5,920 nt of DNA, taken from NCBI GenBank assembly GCA_947427325.1, contig CANEHP010000139.1, positions 1-5,920 of the forward strand, in the 5' to 3' direction. Positions 1 through 5,213 of this stretch are shown one piece after another. The notes below the pieces were generated by a model. The model was not told where the DNA came from. It saw only the letters and a list, made by a program, of their open reading frames with translations, and searched no databases. Origin of the DNA: an uncultured Clostridia bacterium (lineage in GTDB: Bacteria > Bacillota > Clostridia > Oscillospirales > Ruminococcaceae). The position numbers were made by a program, and so were the translations under genes. How positions within the stretch are numbered: position 1 is the first letter of the stretch; each line of letters opens with the position of its first letter.

Positions 1-235
1 AACAACAGAAAATCAAGGATAATGTCGAAAAAATCATTTTTTGTTATGATTTTTTTCGAGAAACAGTGGAAAATCAAGGTTAATACCGAAAAACGTTTTT
101 CCGTTATTCCTTTTTCGGAAAACAACAGAAAATCAAGGATAATGTCGAAAAAATCATTTTTTGTTATGATTTTTTCGGAAAACAGTATAAAATCAAGGAT
201 AATGTGGAAAAACGATTTCCCGTTATCCTTGGCTT
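1..235. repeat. Tandem array of ~60-bp palindromic units
   Basis: Four units begin near 1, 61/62, 121 and 181, and the first is probably not the true end of the array. Units 1 and 3 are identical over their first 55 bases, while units 2 and 4 form a second, more diverged type that starts AACAGT instead of AACAACAG. The array is therefore an A-B-A-B arrangement with a 120-bp higher-order period. All units share AAAATCAAGG near the start and contain an imperfect inverted repeat. The best stem is in unit 4, where CAAGGATAA (194-202) pairs with TTATCCTTG (223-231) and GGAAA (206-210) pairs with TTTCC (216-220). A 71-codon open frame crosses the array, but its peptide only mirrors the DNA repeat and I do not call it a gene. 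No U-tract follows the last hairpin, so it does not look like a standard terminator. Confidence 0.85.
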
Positions 236-256
236 AGATAATAAGATAAAAATCTC

Positions 257-262
257 AAGGAG
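257..262 (+). promoter_or_regulatory. Ribosome binding site of pepV
   Basis: AAGGAG lies 5 nt before the GTG at 268 and 11 nt before the ATG at 274. The spacing allows either start. I annotate from GTG but the ATG, two codons later, is a real alternative. No convincing -35/-10 pair is visible between the repeat array and this site. A GATAAT at 237-242 has no matching -35. Confidence 0.7.
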
Positions 263-267
263 CAAAA

Positions 268-1629
268 GTGTTAATGAAAATAAGAGAATATTTGGAAAAT
301 AATTTTGAAAATCTGAAATCCGATCTGTCAAGATTGGTAAAAATCCCTTCGGTAAGCGGAAGCCCCGAGGGAAATTATCCCTTCGGAAAGGAATGCGGCA
401 AGGCTCTTGACGAATTTCTGAAAATAGCTGAGGAAAAAGGCTTTACCATCAGAAACTGCGGCTACTATGCGGGCAGCGCTGACCTATACCCGGAGGGAGA
501 GGCAGAATTAGGCATTTTAGCGCATCTTGACGTCGTTCCCGTTACGGAAAAGAATTGGTCAGTACCGCCCTTTGAATTGACCGAAAGAGAGGGCAGGCTT
601 TACGGCAGAGGAGCGGAGGACGATAAAGGACCGCTGCTTGCGGCTATGTGGGCAATGAAGGCGGTTAAGGAATGCGGCTTTAAGCTTAAGGGCAATGTAA
701 GGCTTATTGCGGGCTGTTCGGAGGAAACAGGCTTGGAGCTTGACATAGAAGAATACCGCAAAAGAGAAAAAATGCCCGAAAAGGTCTTTACTCCCGATGC
801 GGAATTTCCCATTATCACCACAGAAAAGGGTATGCTGAGATTTACCTTCGGCGGAGGCGTGAACACCGATACTATAATAGGAATAAAAGGCGGCACGGTG
901 GTAAACGCCGTCCCCTCGGAGGTAACCGCTCTGTTAAAGGGCGAAATATCGCTGTCCCATACAGAGGGAATTACCTCATATTTTGAAAAGGGAAATACTG
1001 TCATTGTATGCAAGGGAAAATCCGCACACGCTTCAACTCCCCGACAGGGAGAAAACGCCTTTACCAAGCTGCTTGCGTATCTTATGAGCGCCGGGGAGCT
1101 GACGGCAGGGGACAGACAGCTTGCAGAGGGCTTATTAAAGCTGTTTCCCGACGGAGAAACCGATGCAAAAGCCCTTGACCTTGCGGTAAGGGACAAATCG
1201 GGAGAAACCACCTGCGTTTTCAGCATTATAGATTTACAGGAAGGACAGCTTACCGCAAAGGCGGATATGAGATTTCCCATATCCTTAAGCAAAGCGAAAT
1301 GCAGTGAAAAAATAAAAGCCGCCGTAGAAAGGGCGGGCTTTGAGCTTTTAAATATAACAGGCTCGGAGCCTCACAGCGTTGACGAAAACAGCGAGTTTGT
1401 CCGTGCTCTTCTTGCGGCTTACACTGGAGTAACGGGAAAGCCCGCATTCTGTAAGGCTATCGGCGGCGGAACTTATGTTCATAATATAGAGGGCGGCGTT
1501 GCCTTTGGCATGGAAATCGAGGGAGAGGACAACCACATTCACGGCGACGACGAATGGGTAAGCACCGACGCTCTTCTTACGGCGGCGGAGATTTATGCCA
1601 AGGCTATTTTGGGGATTTTGGGGGAATAA
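268..1629 (+). CDS. pepV: M20 family (PepV/Sapep-type) metal-dependent dipeptidase
   Basis: The 453-residue product matches PepV-like M20 peptidases in length and in all catalytic motifs. These are cytoplasmic two-metal enzymes that release amino acids from dipeptides with broad specificity. Visible motifs are HLDVVP (H86 metal ligand, D88), GRGAEDDKGP (bridging Asp D118), SEETG (E152 general base, E153 ligand), TPDAEFP (D177 ligand), SAHAS in the lid domain (H254, substrate/transition-state His) and GGGTY (400-403) followed by H425 in HGDDE as the last ligand. Residues about 1-180 and 370-453 form the catalytic domain and the middle forms the lid. There is no signal peptide. The gene stands alone on the plus strand, faces the minus-strand gene downstream, and is preceded by the repeat array. 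No key residue is missing. Family assignment is firm; the exact substrate range is inferred from the family. Confidence 0.95.
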   Translation: MLMKIREYLENNFENLKSDLSRLVKIPSVSGSPEGNYPFGKECGKALDEFLKIAEEKGFTIRNCGYYAGSADLYPEGEAELGILAHLDVVPVTEKNWSVPPFELTEREGRLYGRGAEDDKGPLLAAMWAMKAVKECGFKLKGNVRLIAGCSEETGLELDIEEYRKREKMPEKVFTPDAEFPIITTEKGMLRFTFGGGVNTDTIIGIKGGTVVNAVPSEVTALLKGEISLSHTEGITSYFEKGNTVIVCKGKSAHASTPRQGENAFTKLLAYLMSAGELTAGDRQLAEGLLKLFPDGETDAKALDLAVRDKSGETTCVFSIIDLQEGQLTAKADMRFPISLSKAKCSEKIKAAVERAGFELLNITGSEPHSVDENSEFVRALLAAYTGVTGKPAFCKAIGGGTYVHNIEGGVAFGMEIEGEDNHIHGDDEWVSTDALLTAAEIYAKAILGILGE

Positions 1630-1631
1630 CG

Positions 1632-1727
1632 GTTGGCAGTTAAGAGTTGGCAGTTAAGAACCTGTTCTCATTCTATGAGAACAGGTTCTAAGAGTTGAAT
1701 GCCTACTGCAAACTGTAAACTGTCAGC
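1632..1727. repeat. Near-symmetric heptamer/palindrome element in convergent spacer
   Basis: The left arm (1632-1659) is two perfect copies of a 14-bp unit made of heptamers GTTGGCA and GTTAAGA. The right arm (1700-1727), read on the opposite strand, is four heptamers of the same style: GCTGACA, GTTTACA, GTTTGCA and GTAGGCA. Between them lies a perfect 14-bp inverted repeat (1657-1689). The result is a roughly palindromic element of about 96 bp between two convergent genes. It codes for nothing recognisable. Small tandem-heptamer and MITE-like dispersed repeats of this kind are known in bacteria, but I cannot name the family. Confidence 0.75.
1657..1689. terminator. Perfect 14-bp stem-loop between convergent genes
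   Basis: AGAACCTGTTCTCA (1657-1670) pairs perfectly with 1676-1689 around a 5-nt loop, TTCTA. It lies 28 nt after the pepV stop codon, and on the other strand about 70 nt after the stop of the minus-strand gene. It could block read-through from both sides. Neither strand has a clean U-tract after it, so it may be a transcript-end stabiliser or simply the core of the surrounding repeat element. The stem is certain and the terminator role is inference. Confidence 0.5.
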
Positions 1728-1731
1728 TTTT

Positions 1732-1760
1732 TATATCGAGAACCGTTGCCCGCCGATATA
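1732..1760. other. Small inverted repeat abutting the minus-strand gene's stop codon
   Basis: TATATCG (1732-1738) and CGATATA (1754-1760) form a 7-bp perfect stem with a 15-nt GC-rich loop, starting immediately after the stop codon of the minus-strand gene. On the minus strand it is followed by A residues rather than U, so it is not a classical terminator for that gene. The heptamer TCAGCTT occurs on both sides of it (1723-1729 and 1761-1767), the second copy including the stop codon. Confidence 0.45.
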
Positions 1761-2375
1761 TCAGCTTCCGTTCCCTTCAACAACCTCCAAAAGCCTGTCC
1801 GTAAGATTAGCCCAATAAAGCGGGAACAATGCGTCCGCACAGCCTAAGAAAAACATATTTCTGTTATTTATTGCGGAAAAATCCTTGCCGTAGGTGTAGA
1901 CAAAGGACTTAAACCATTCGGTATCGAAAATAGGCTCGTCCTGATTTTTTGACTTTATGGCCTTAAGGTTATTTTTAAAGTCGCCTGTTACAAGATTATC
2001 TATGTTTTCCGCACCCTGCCGGCAGACAATTCCGAAAAGCTGCTTAATATCCGTATCGTTAAAATTGGATCTGTCCTGCACATATTTCTTCAAAAACGGA
2101 AGCCTTACGGCAAAGGCGTATCTGATGAGCTTTTTAAGCTCGGCGAACTCGGGTCTTGCCAAATCGCCCGTCTCTTCGGGGGTAAGCCTTATGCCCAGGC
2201 GGCCTAAAAGGGTTTTGTCGGTGATATTGTGCAGGGAAACCTTAAAAATATCCTTAACATTAAGCTCGTAAAAATTTTCATAGGAAATAAAGCAGATATA
2301 TTTTAACGCTTCATATATGGAATCCGATGCGTCGCCAATCATTGACGCCATGGAAAGCAGCTCAGCTTGTGTCAT
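1761..2375 (-). CDS. Conserved-looking protein of unknown function (204 aa)
   Basis: I do not recognise this protein. It looks real. The frame is open for 204 codons, an AAGAGG ribosome site sits 7 nt before the ATG, and a near-consensus promoter lies about 40 bp upstream. The product appears soluble and mostly helical, with no signal peptide and no cysteine or histidine cluster suggesting metal binding. Visible parts are an N-terminal helical stretch with aromatics (residues about 20-40, ISYENFYEL), a basic/helical middle (about 80-105), a Lys/Asn/Asp-rich segment (about 105-150) and an aromatic-hydrophobic C-terminal helix (about 175-200, around NMFFLGCADALFPLYW). It is transcribed alone, divergently from glmU and convergently with pepV, so neighbours give no functional clue. 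The C-terminal segment could be a buried helix or a membrane-surface helix rather than a true transmembrane span. Confidence 0.85.
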   Translation of the reverse strand: MTQAELLSMASMIGDASDSIYEALKYICFISYENFYELNVKDIFKVSLHNITDKTLLGRLGIRLTPEETGDLARPEFAELKKLIRYAFAVRLPFLKKYVQDRSNFNDTDIKQLFGIVCRQGAENIDNLVTGDFKNNLKAIKSKNQDEPIFDTEWFKSFVYTYGKDFSAINNRNMFFLGCADALFPLYWANLTDRLLEVVEGNGS

Positions 2376-2411
2376 TATGCGGCCTCTTTTCTAAAATTTG
2401 TAGTACTTATG

Positions 2412-2440
2412 ATTATATCAAAAATCTCGCATTATTTCAA
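2412..2440 (-). promoter_or_regulatory. Sigma-A-type promoter of the 204-aa gene
   Basis: On the minus strand, TTGAAA (2435-2440) is followed after exactly 17 bp by TATAAT (2412-2417), preceded by TGA, an extended -10 (TGn). The predicted transcription start is near 2405, giving a leader of about 30 nt that contains the AAGAGG ribosome site. This is the best promoter in the window. Confidence 0.85.
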
Positions 2441-2465
2441 GTGTTTTGAGCCATTTTCAAAACGC
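2441..2465. promoter_or_regulatory. Dyad between the two divergent promoters
   Basis: GTTTTGA (2443-2449) and TCAAAAC (2457-2463) are a perfect 7-bp inverted repeat with a 7-nt centre, extended by one wobble and one G-C pair to 2441 and 2465. It touches the minus-strand -35 at 2435-2440 and lies 25 bp upstream of the plus-strand -35. Its position suits an operator, but the sequence alone does not show that a protein binds it. Confidence 0.4.
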
Positions 2466-2489
2466 TGCGAAAAATATTTCATAATCTAC

Positions 2490-2518
2490 TTGAAAATTAC
2501 ATAAAAATATGAGAAAAT
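2490..2518 (+). promoter_or_regulatory. Probable promoter of glmU
   Basis: TTGAAA (2490-2495) is followed after 17 bp by GAAAAT (2513-2518), a weak -10 helped by a TGA extension. The octamer ACTTGAAA carrying this -35 (2488-2495) occurs in inverted orientation at the opposing promoter (2435-2442). The transcript would start near 2525, just before a small hairpin, GCGCA/TGCGC (2527-2543). The -10 is poor, so the true element could be slightly shifted. Confidence 0.45.
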
Positions 2519-2571
2519 AATAATCGGCGCAAGGATCGTGCGCAATAAAAAACAAGAAAAGAGAAATTGAT

Positions 2572-3954
2572 ATGAATAAAACAGCTTGTATAATTTTGGC
2601 GGCAGGGGACGGCAAAAGAATGAAATCCCATAAGCCCAAGGTATTGATGAACGTACTGTTTAAGCCTATGTTAGGCTGGGTATTGGACAGTGCGGAAGGG
2701 ATAAGCCCCGATGAAATCTGCGTTGTGGTGGGCAGCGGGGAGGAGCTTGTAAAAAAGTATCTTGACAGCAGGGCGAAGAATTATACCACTGCAAGGCAAG
2801 CCGAAAGAAAGGGTACGGGACATGCGGTAATGCAGGCGGAAAATACCCTTAAAAACAGCGAAAATGTGCTGGTGCTTTGCGGCGACGCACCTTTTATTGA
2901 CGAAGAGACAATTTTAAACGCTTTAAAAGTACATACCGAGGGCAGCTGCGGAGTGACCGTTATTGCCGCCGTTCCCGACAATCCCTTCGGTTACGGCAGA
3001 ATAATAAGGGACGAAAAAGGCGATTTGTTGAAAATAGTCGAGCAAAAGGACGCCTCCGAAGAGGAGCTTGCTGTTAAGGAGATCAATTCGGGAGCGTACT
3101 GGTTCAACGGCAGGGCGCTTTTGGAGGCTTTACCCAAGCTTTCACAAAGCAATGCGGCAGGGGAATACTATCTTACCGACGCAGTTTCCGTTATAAGAGA
3201 AAGCGGAAAAAGGGCGGCGGTAAGCACCGCAAAAAATAAATATATAGTTTTGGGCGCAAATTCCCGCACCGATTTGTCAAGCCTTAACGGATATGCAAGG
3301 GAAAAGATTTTAGCGGAGCTTATGGAAGGGGGAGTCGAAATCCCCTGCAAGGACGGCATTATTATCGGAAAGGACGTTCGGATAGGTCAGGACACCGTTA
3401 TTCTTCCCAACACGGTTATAAGAGGAAAATGCAAAATCGGCAGCAGCTGTGAAATAGGTCCTAATTCGCTTATAGAGAACTGCACCGTAGGCGACGGAGT
3501 ATCCCTTAACAATGTGCAGGCTTATGAAAGCGTAGTGGAAAGCGGCGCAAAAATAGGACCCTTTGCCCAGCTCCGTCCCGGCAGCCATATAGGACAGAAT
3601 GTTAAAATAGGCGATTTTGTGGAGATAAAGAACAGCAATATAGGCGAGAAAACCTCGGTGGCTCATCTTACATATTTAGGGGACAGCGATGTGGGACGAG
3701 GCGTAAACTTCGGCTGCGGCTGTGTTACCGCCAACTATGACGGAATAAATAAATTCCGCACCAAAATCGGCGACGATGCATTTATCGGCTGCAACACCAA
3801 CCTTATCGCTCCCGTGGAAATAGGAGCAAACGCCGCAACGGGAGCGGGCTCTACCATTACGGAAAATGTTCCCGCCGATTCCCTTGTATTGGAGAGAGCG
3901 GATACCAAGATCATTGAGCATTGGGAGAAAAACAGGCTCAGGAAGAAGAAGTAA
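2572..3954 (+). CDS. glmU: Bifunctional GlmU: GlcNAc-1-P uridyltransferase / GlcN-1-P acetyltransferase
   Basis: This cytoplasmic enzyme makes UDP-GlcNAc, the precursor of peptidoglycan. It acetylates glucosamine-1-phosphate with acetyl-CoA, then transfers UMP from UTP. The 460-residue length is normal. The N-terminal pyrophosphorylase domain (about 1-230) shows the nucleotide-binding LAAGDGKRM (9-17) with PKVL (22-25), Q76, GTGHA (81-85), Mg ligand D105 in CGDAPF, E170/N172 and N230, equivalent to the second Mg ligand of the E. coli enzyme. The C-terminal left-handed beta-helix (about 255-445) shows hexapeptide repeats, LRPG with R335, K353, the catalytic-base H365 in AHLTYLGD, and NYDG at 388-391. 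A weak AAGAGA ribosome site lies 7 nt before the ATG. All key residues are present. In many Firmicutes glmU is followed by prs; here a strong terminator follows at once, so it is the last or only gene of its transcript. Confidence 0.98.
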   Translation: MNKTACIILAAGDGKRMKSHKPKVLMNVLFKPMLGWVLDSAEGISPDEICVVVGSGEELVKKYLDSRAKNYTTARQAERKGTGHAVMQAENTLKNSENVLVLCGDAPFIDEETILNALKVHTEGSCGVTVIAAVPDNPFGYGRIIRDEKGDLLKIVEQKDASEEELAVKEINSGAYWFNGRALLEALPKLSQSNAAGEYYLTDAVSVIRESGKRAAVSTAKNKYIVLGANSRTDLSSLNGYAREKILAELMEGGVEIPCKDGIIIGKDVRIGQDTVILPNTVIRGKCKIGSSCEIGPNSLIENCTVGDGVSLNNVQAYESVVESGAKIGPFAQLRPGSHIGQNVKIGDFVEIKNSNIGEKTSVAHLTYLGDSDVGRGVNFGCGCVTANYDGINKFRTKIGDDAFIGCNTNLIAPVEIGANAATGAGSTITENVPADSLVLERADTKIIEHWEKNRLRKKK

Positions 3955-3970
3955 TATAAAAAATAAAAAT

Positions 3971-4026
3971 AAAAATTCCCCCTTTTGCGAACGCCAAAAG
4001 CCTTCGTTTAAAAGGGAGAATTTTTT
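3971..4026. terminator. Bidirectional intrinsic terminator
   Basis: The arms 3971-3986 and 4010-4025 pair at 15 of 16 positions (one C/A mismatch at 3979/4017), with a loop of about 23 nt that may add a CGAA/TTCG pairing. The plus strand ends in six T (4021-4026) and the minus strand ends in the complement of AAAAA plus further T-rich sequence. It therefore fits termination of glmU from the left and of the secreted-protein gene from the right. Confidence 0.85.
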
Positions 4027-4030
4027 ACCG

Positions 4031-4072
4031 TTTACTTTCTCTTTTTAATTTTTCTTTTTACTTTCTCTTTTT
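4031..4072. repeat. 16-bp direct repeat at the 3' end of the secreted-protein gene
   Basis: The 16-mer TTTACTTTCTCTTTTT occurs at 4031-4046 and 4057-4072, offset by 26 bp. The second copy encodes the last Lys/Arg codons and the stop of the minus-strand gene, so the basic tail and stop are duplicated downstream. This probably reflects slippage or a small tandem duplication. Confidence 0.7.
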
Positions 4073-4549
4073 GGTAAAGCCTGCCGCCAATGCTGCCGCC
4101 GCCGCACCGAATAAGGTTCCGCCTACAGCCACGCCTGTATTTGCGTTGCCTCCGCCGTTAACTGCGGTGTTTGCAGTTGTCATTGCGGCGGTAGTGGTGC
4201 TTTCCGTGGTTGTTTCCGCTGTGGTTTCGGAAACCGAGGTATCCTCCGTACCGTCTCCTGCCGCATCTCCTGTTGCGTCGCCCGCTGCATCGCCCGCATC
4301 TCCTGCCGCATCTCCCGCTGCGTCGCCTGCGTCTCCCGCTGCGTCGCCGATACCGTCAGCCACATCGCCGACTGCGTCGCCAGCGCCGTTTATGATATCC
4401 TCTGCGCCTTGACCGATACCGTCTATAATATCGCCTGCGCCGTCGCCTATATCGTCAATGGCGTTGGCGGCAAAGGCGGTGGTGCTTAAGGCAAGAGCAG
4501 CCGCTGCAGTTGTCAGAATATATCCAATTTTGTTTTTGAATACTTTCAT
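4058..4549 (-). CDS. Secreted Gly/Asp undecapeptide-repeat protein with sorting-like C-terminus
   Basis: The 163-residue product is built like a wall-anchored surface protein. It has a signal peptide (basic start MKVFKNK, hydrophobic core about 8-22, AFA or ANA cleavage site at 27 or 30), then six consecutive 11-residue repeats (31-96), a Thr/Ser/Glu-rich linker (about 101-128), a short Gly/Asn spacer, NANTG (135-139), a hydrophobic stretch (about 140-158) and a KKRK end. This layout matches sortase substrates, with NANTG in place of LPXTG. Repeats include IDDIGDGAGDI (31-41) and INGAGDAVGDV (53-63). Gly at repeat position 5 and Asp at position 10 are invariant, and position 6 is Asp in five of six. 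The first four repeats carry Ile/Val/Ala at positions 1, 4, 8 and 11, while the last two degenerate to Gly/Ala/Asp. AGGGAGGA lies 8 nt before the ATG. Function is unknown. A plain membrane-anchored stalk is the main alternative to sortase attachment. Confidence 0.88.
   Translation of the reverse strand: MKVFKNKIGYILTTAAAALALSTTAFAANAIDDIGDGAGDIIDGIGQGAEDIINGAGDAVGDVADGIGDAAGDAGDAAGDAAGDAGDAAGDATGDAAGDGTEDTSVSETTAETTTESTTTAAMTTANTAVNGGGNANTGVAVGGTLFGAAAAALAAGFTKKRK
4262..4459 (-). repeat. Six in-frame 33-bp repeats (11 codons each)
   Basis: These bases encode residues 31-96 of the secreted protein. The DNA repeat is clearest over the last units, where Gly-Asp-Ala codons recur with synonymous changes (GCA/GCG, GGA/GGC, GAT/GAC), and fades towards the 5' end of the gene. 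This pattern suggests recent expansion at the 3' side of an older repeat. Confidence 0.8.
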
Positions 4550-4557
4550 ATCAATAA

Positions 4558-4634
4558 TCCTCCCTTTCAGAATACAAACCGTTTAACGGGATAAAAATCC
4601 CGATATTATTATCTGAAAGAAAACACGGATTATA
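4558..4634 (-). promoter_or_regulatory. Leader of the secreted-protein gene: -10 box, nested stem-loop, RBS
   Basis: Reading the minus strand, TATAAT (4629-4634) is a good -10, but no -35 stands at the right distance. Transcription would start near 4622. The leader then has CTTTCAGA (4612-4619) able to pair with TCTGAAAG (4564-4571), enclosing a perfect CGGGAT/ATCCCG hairpin (4587-4602). The 3' arm of the outer stem runs into the ribosome site AGGGAGGA (4558-4565). The structure could protect the 5' end or restrict ribosome access; neither is shown. Confidence 0.45.
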
Positions 4635-4661
4635 CAGAAAAATTTTGACGGTTCGGGCAGA

Positions 4662-5072
4662 TTATCGCTCTTCCGTTATAATATTCATCTCGTTTTCGTT
4701 TTCCTCAATGCTTTCCTGCTCCGTTGTTAATTTTTTTCCGCAGACCGAGCAGTAGGCATTTTTTATTTTAAGCACCGCACCGCATTTGGGACACTTCACC
4801 AATCCGAGGACGTCGTCTATTCTTCGGTCCAAAGCGGCAATTCTCCTTCGTGTCCCGTCAATCTGCGCCGTAATGGAAACAATTTCCTGCGAATCCTCAT
4901 CGCCGCTTTTACACATATTATAAACAGTTTTCCCAAGCTCTATGTATTGTCCCGCCAAAAGCTTGTTAAGAGCCGATTTAGACAGCTTTAGCCTTGCCGC
5001 CTTGCAGGTTGTGTCCGCTTTTTTCATTGCAGCCGATGTAATATCCTTTACCGTTTCAAAAAATTCCGACAT
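4662..5072 (-). CDS. Small zinc-ribbon protein with helical N-terminus
   Basis: The 136-residue product has a helical N-terminus beginning MSEFFETVKDITSAAMKKAD and a charged, likely coiled-coil stretch (about 60-90). A CPKC/CSVC zinc ribbon follows (C94, C97, C108, C111; spacing 2-10-2), then an acidic tail rich in Glu and Asn. This resembles a common Firmicutes group of small cytoplasmic zinc-ribbon proteins of unknown role. The ribbon probably binds one Zn for structure or partner contact. Two further cysteines (23, 54) are unpaired. I start at 5072 because the AAGGA ribosome site ends directly against the ATG at 5081 but lies 9 nt before the ATG at 5072; the 5081 start would add three residues. 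The gene follows the MBL gene on the same strand after about 140 bp and precedes the secreted-protein gene. No clear promoter is visible, so co-transcription is possible. Confidence 0.87.
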   Translation of the reverse strand: MSEFFETVKDITSAAMKKADTTCKAARLKLSKSALNKLLAGQYIELGKTVYNMCKSGDEDSQEIVSITAQIDGTRRRIAALDRRIDDVLGLVKCPKCGAVLKIKNAYCSVCGKKLTTEQESIEENENEMNIITEER

Positions 5073-5081
5073 AATATCCAT

Positions 5082-5086
5082 TCCTT
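5082..5086 (-). promoter_or_regulatory. Ribosome binding site deciding the zinc-ribbon start
   Basis: AAGGA on the minus strand lies with zero spacing before the ATG at 5081 and with a 9-nt spacer before the ATG at 5072. Only the second spacing is workable for a Shine-Dalgarno-led start. Confidence 0.65.
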
Positions 5087-5106
5087 TCCAAATTTATAAG
5101 ACTGAT

Positions 5107-5159
5107 GCCAATTACTTTTTTAAACTGCGGTTATTGCGCCGACTTAAAAACGGATTGGC
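5107..5159. other. Long interrupted stem-loop upstream of the zinc-ribbon gene
   Basis: GCCAAT (5107-5112) pairs with ATTGGC (5154-5159). After a 3x3 internal loop, a T-run followed by AA pairs with TTAAAAA (about 5145-5151), enclosing a 20-nt apical region with possible CGG/CCG pairing. A second small stem, TTTAATA/TATTAAA (5169-5175 with 5183-5189), lies next to it. I match this to no known riboswitch. Apart from these stems the 5082-5213 spacer holds nothing I can name. Confidence 0.4.
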
Positions 5160-5213
5160 TTAAAAGCATTTAATAACAGAGCTATTAAAATTAAAGCGAC
5201 TATTGTATTATCA

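Noticed and set aside
1..235. CRISPR array
   Set aside because: The units are contiguous and similar throughout, with no unique spacers and no cas genes nearby.
22..237. 71-residue open frame through the repeat array
   Set aside because: The peptide only mirrors the 60-bp DNA repeat, there is no ribosome site, and the hairpins explain the sequence better.
600..1292. 230-residue open frame antisense to pepV
   Set aside because: It lies wholly inside pepV, whose motifs are intact. The Ser/Pro-rich composition is a shadow of the sense codon pattern.
1957..2271. 104-residue plus-strand frame inside the unknown gene
   Set aside because: No ribosome site or motif is seen, and the minus-strand gene has a strong promoter and ribosome site.
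4071..4412. 113-residue Ala/Ser/Pro-repeat frame antisense to the secreted protein
   Set aside because: It is the complement of the Gly/Asp repeat codons. The opposite strand has a signal peptide, a strong ribosome site and a sorting-like end.
4587..4602. CGGGAT/ATCCCG hairpin as terminator of the zinc-ribbon gene
   Set aside because: The stem is short and the minus strand after it lacks a U-tract. It fits better as part of the next gene's leader.
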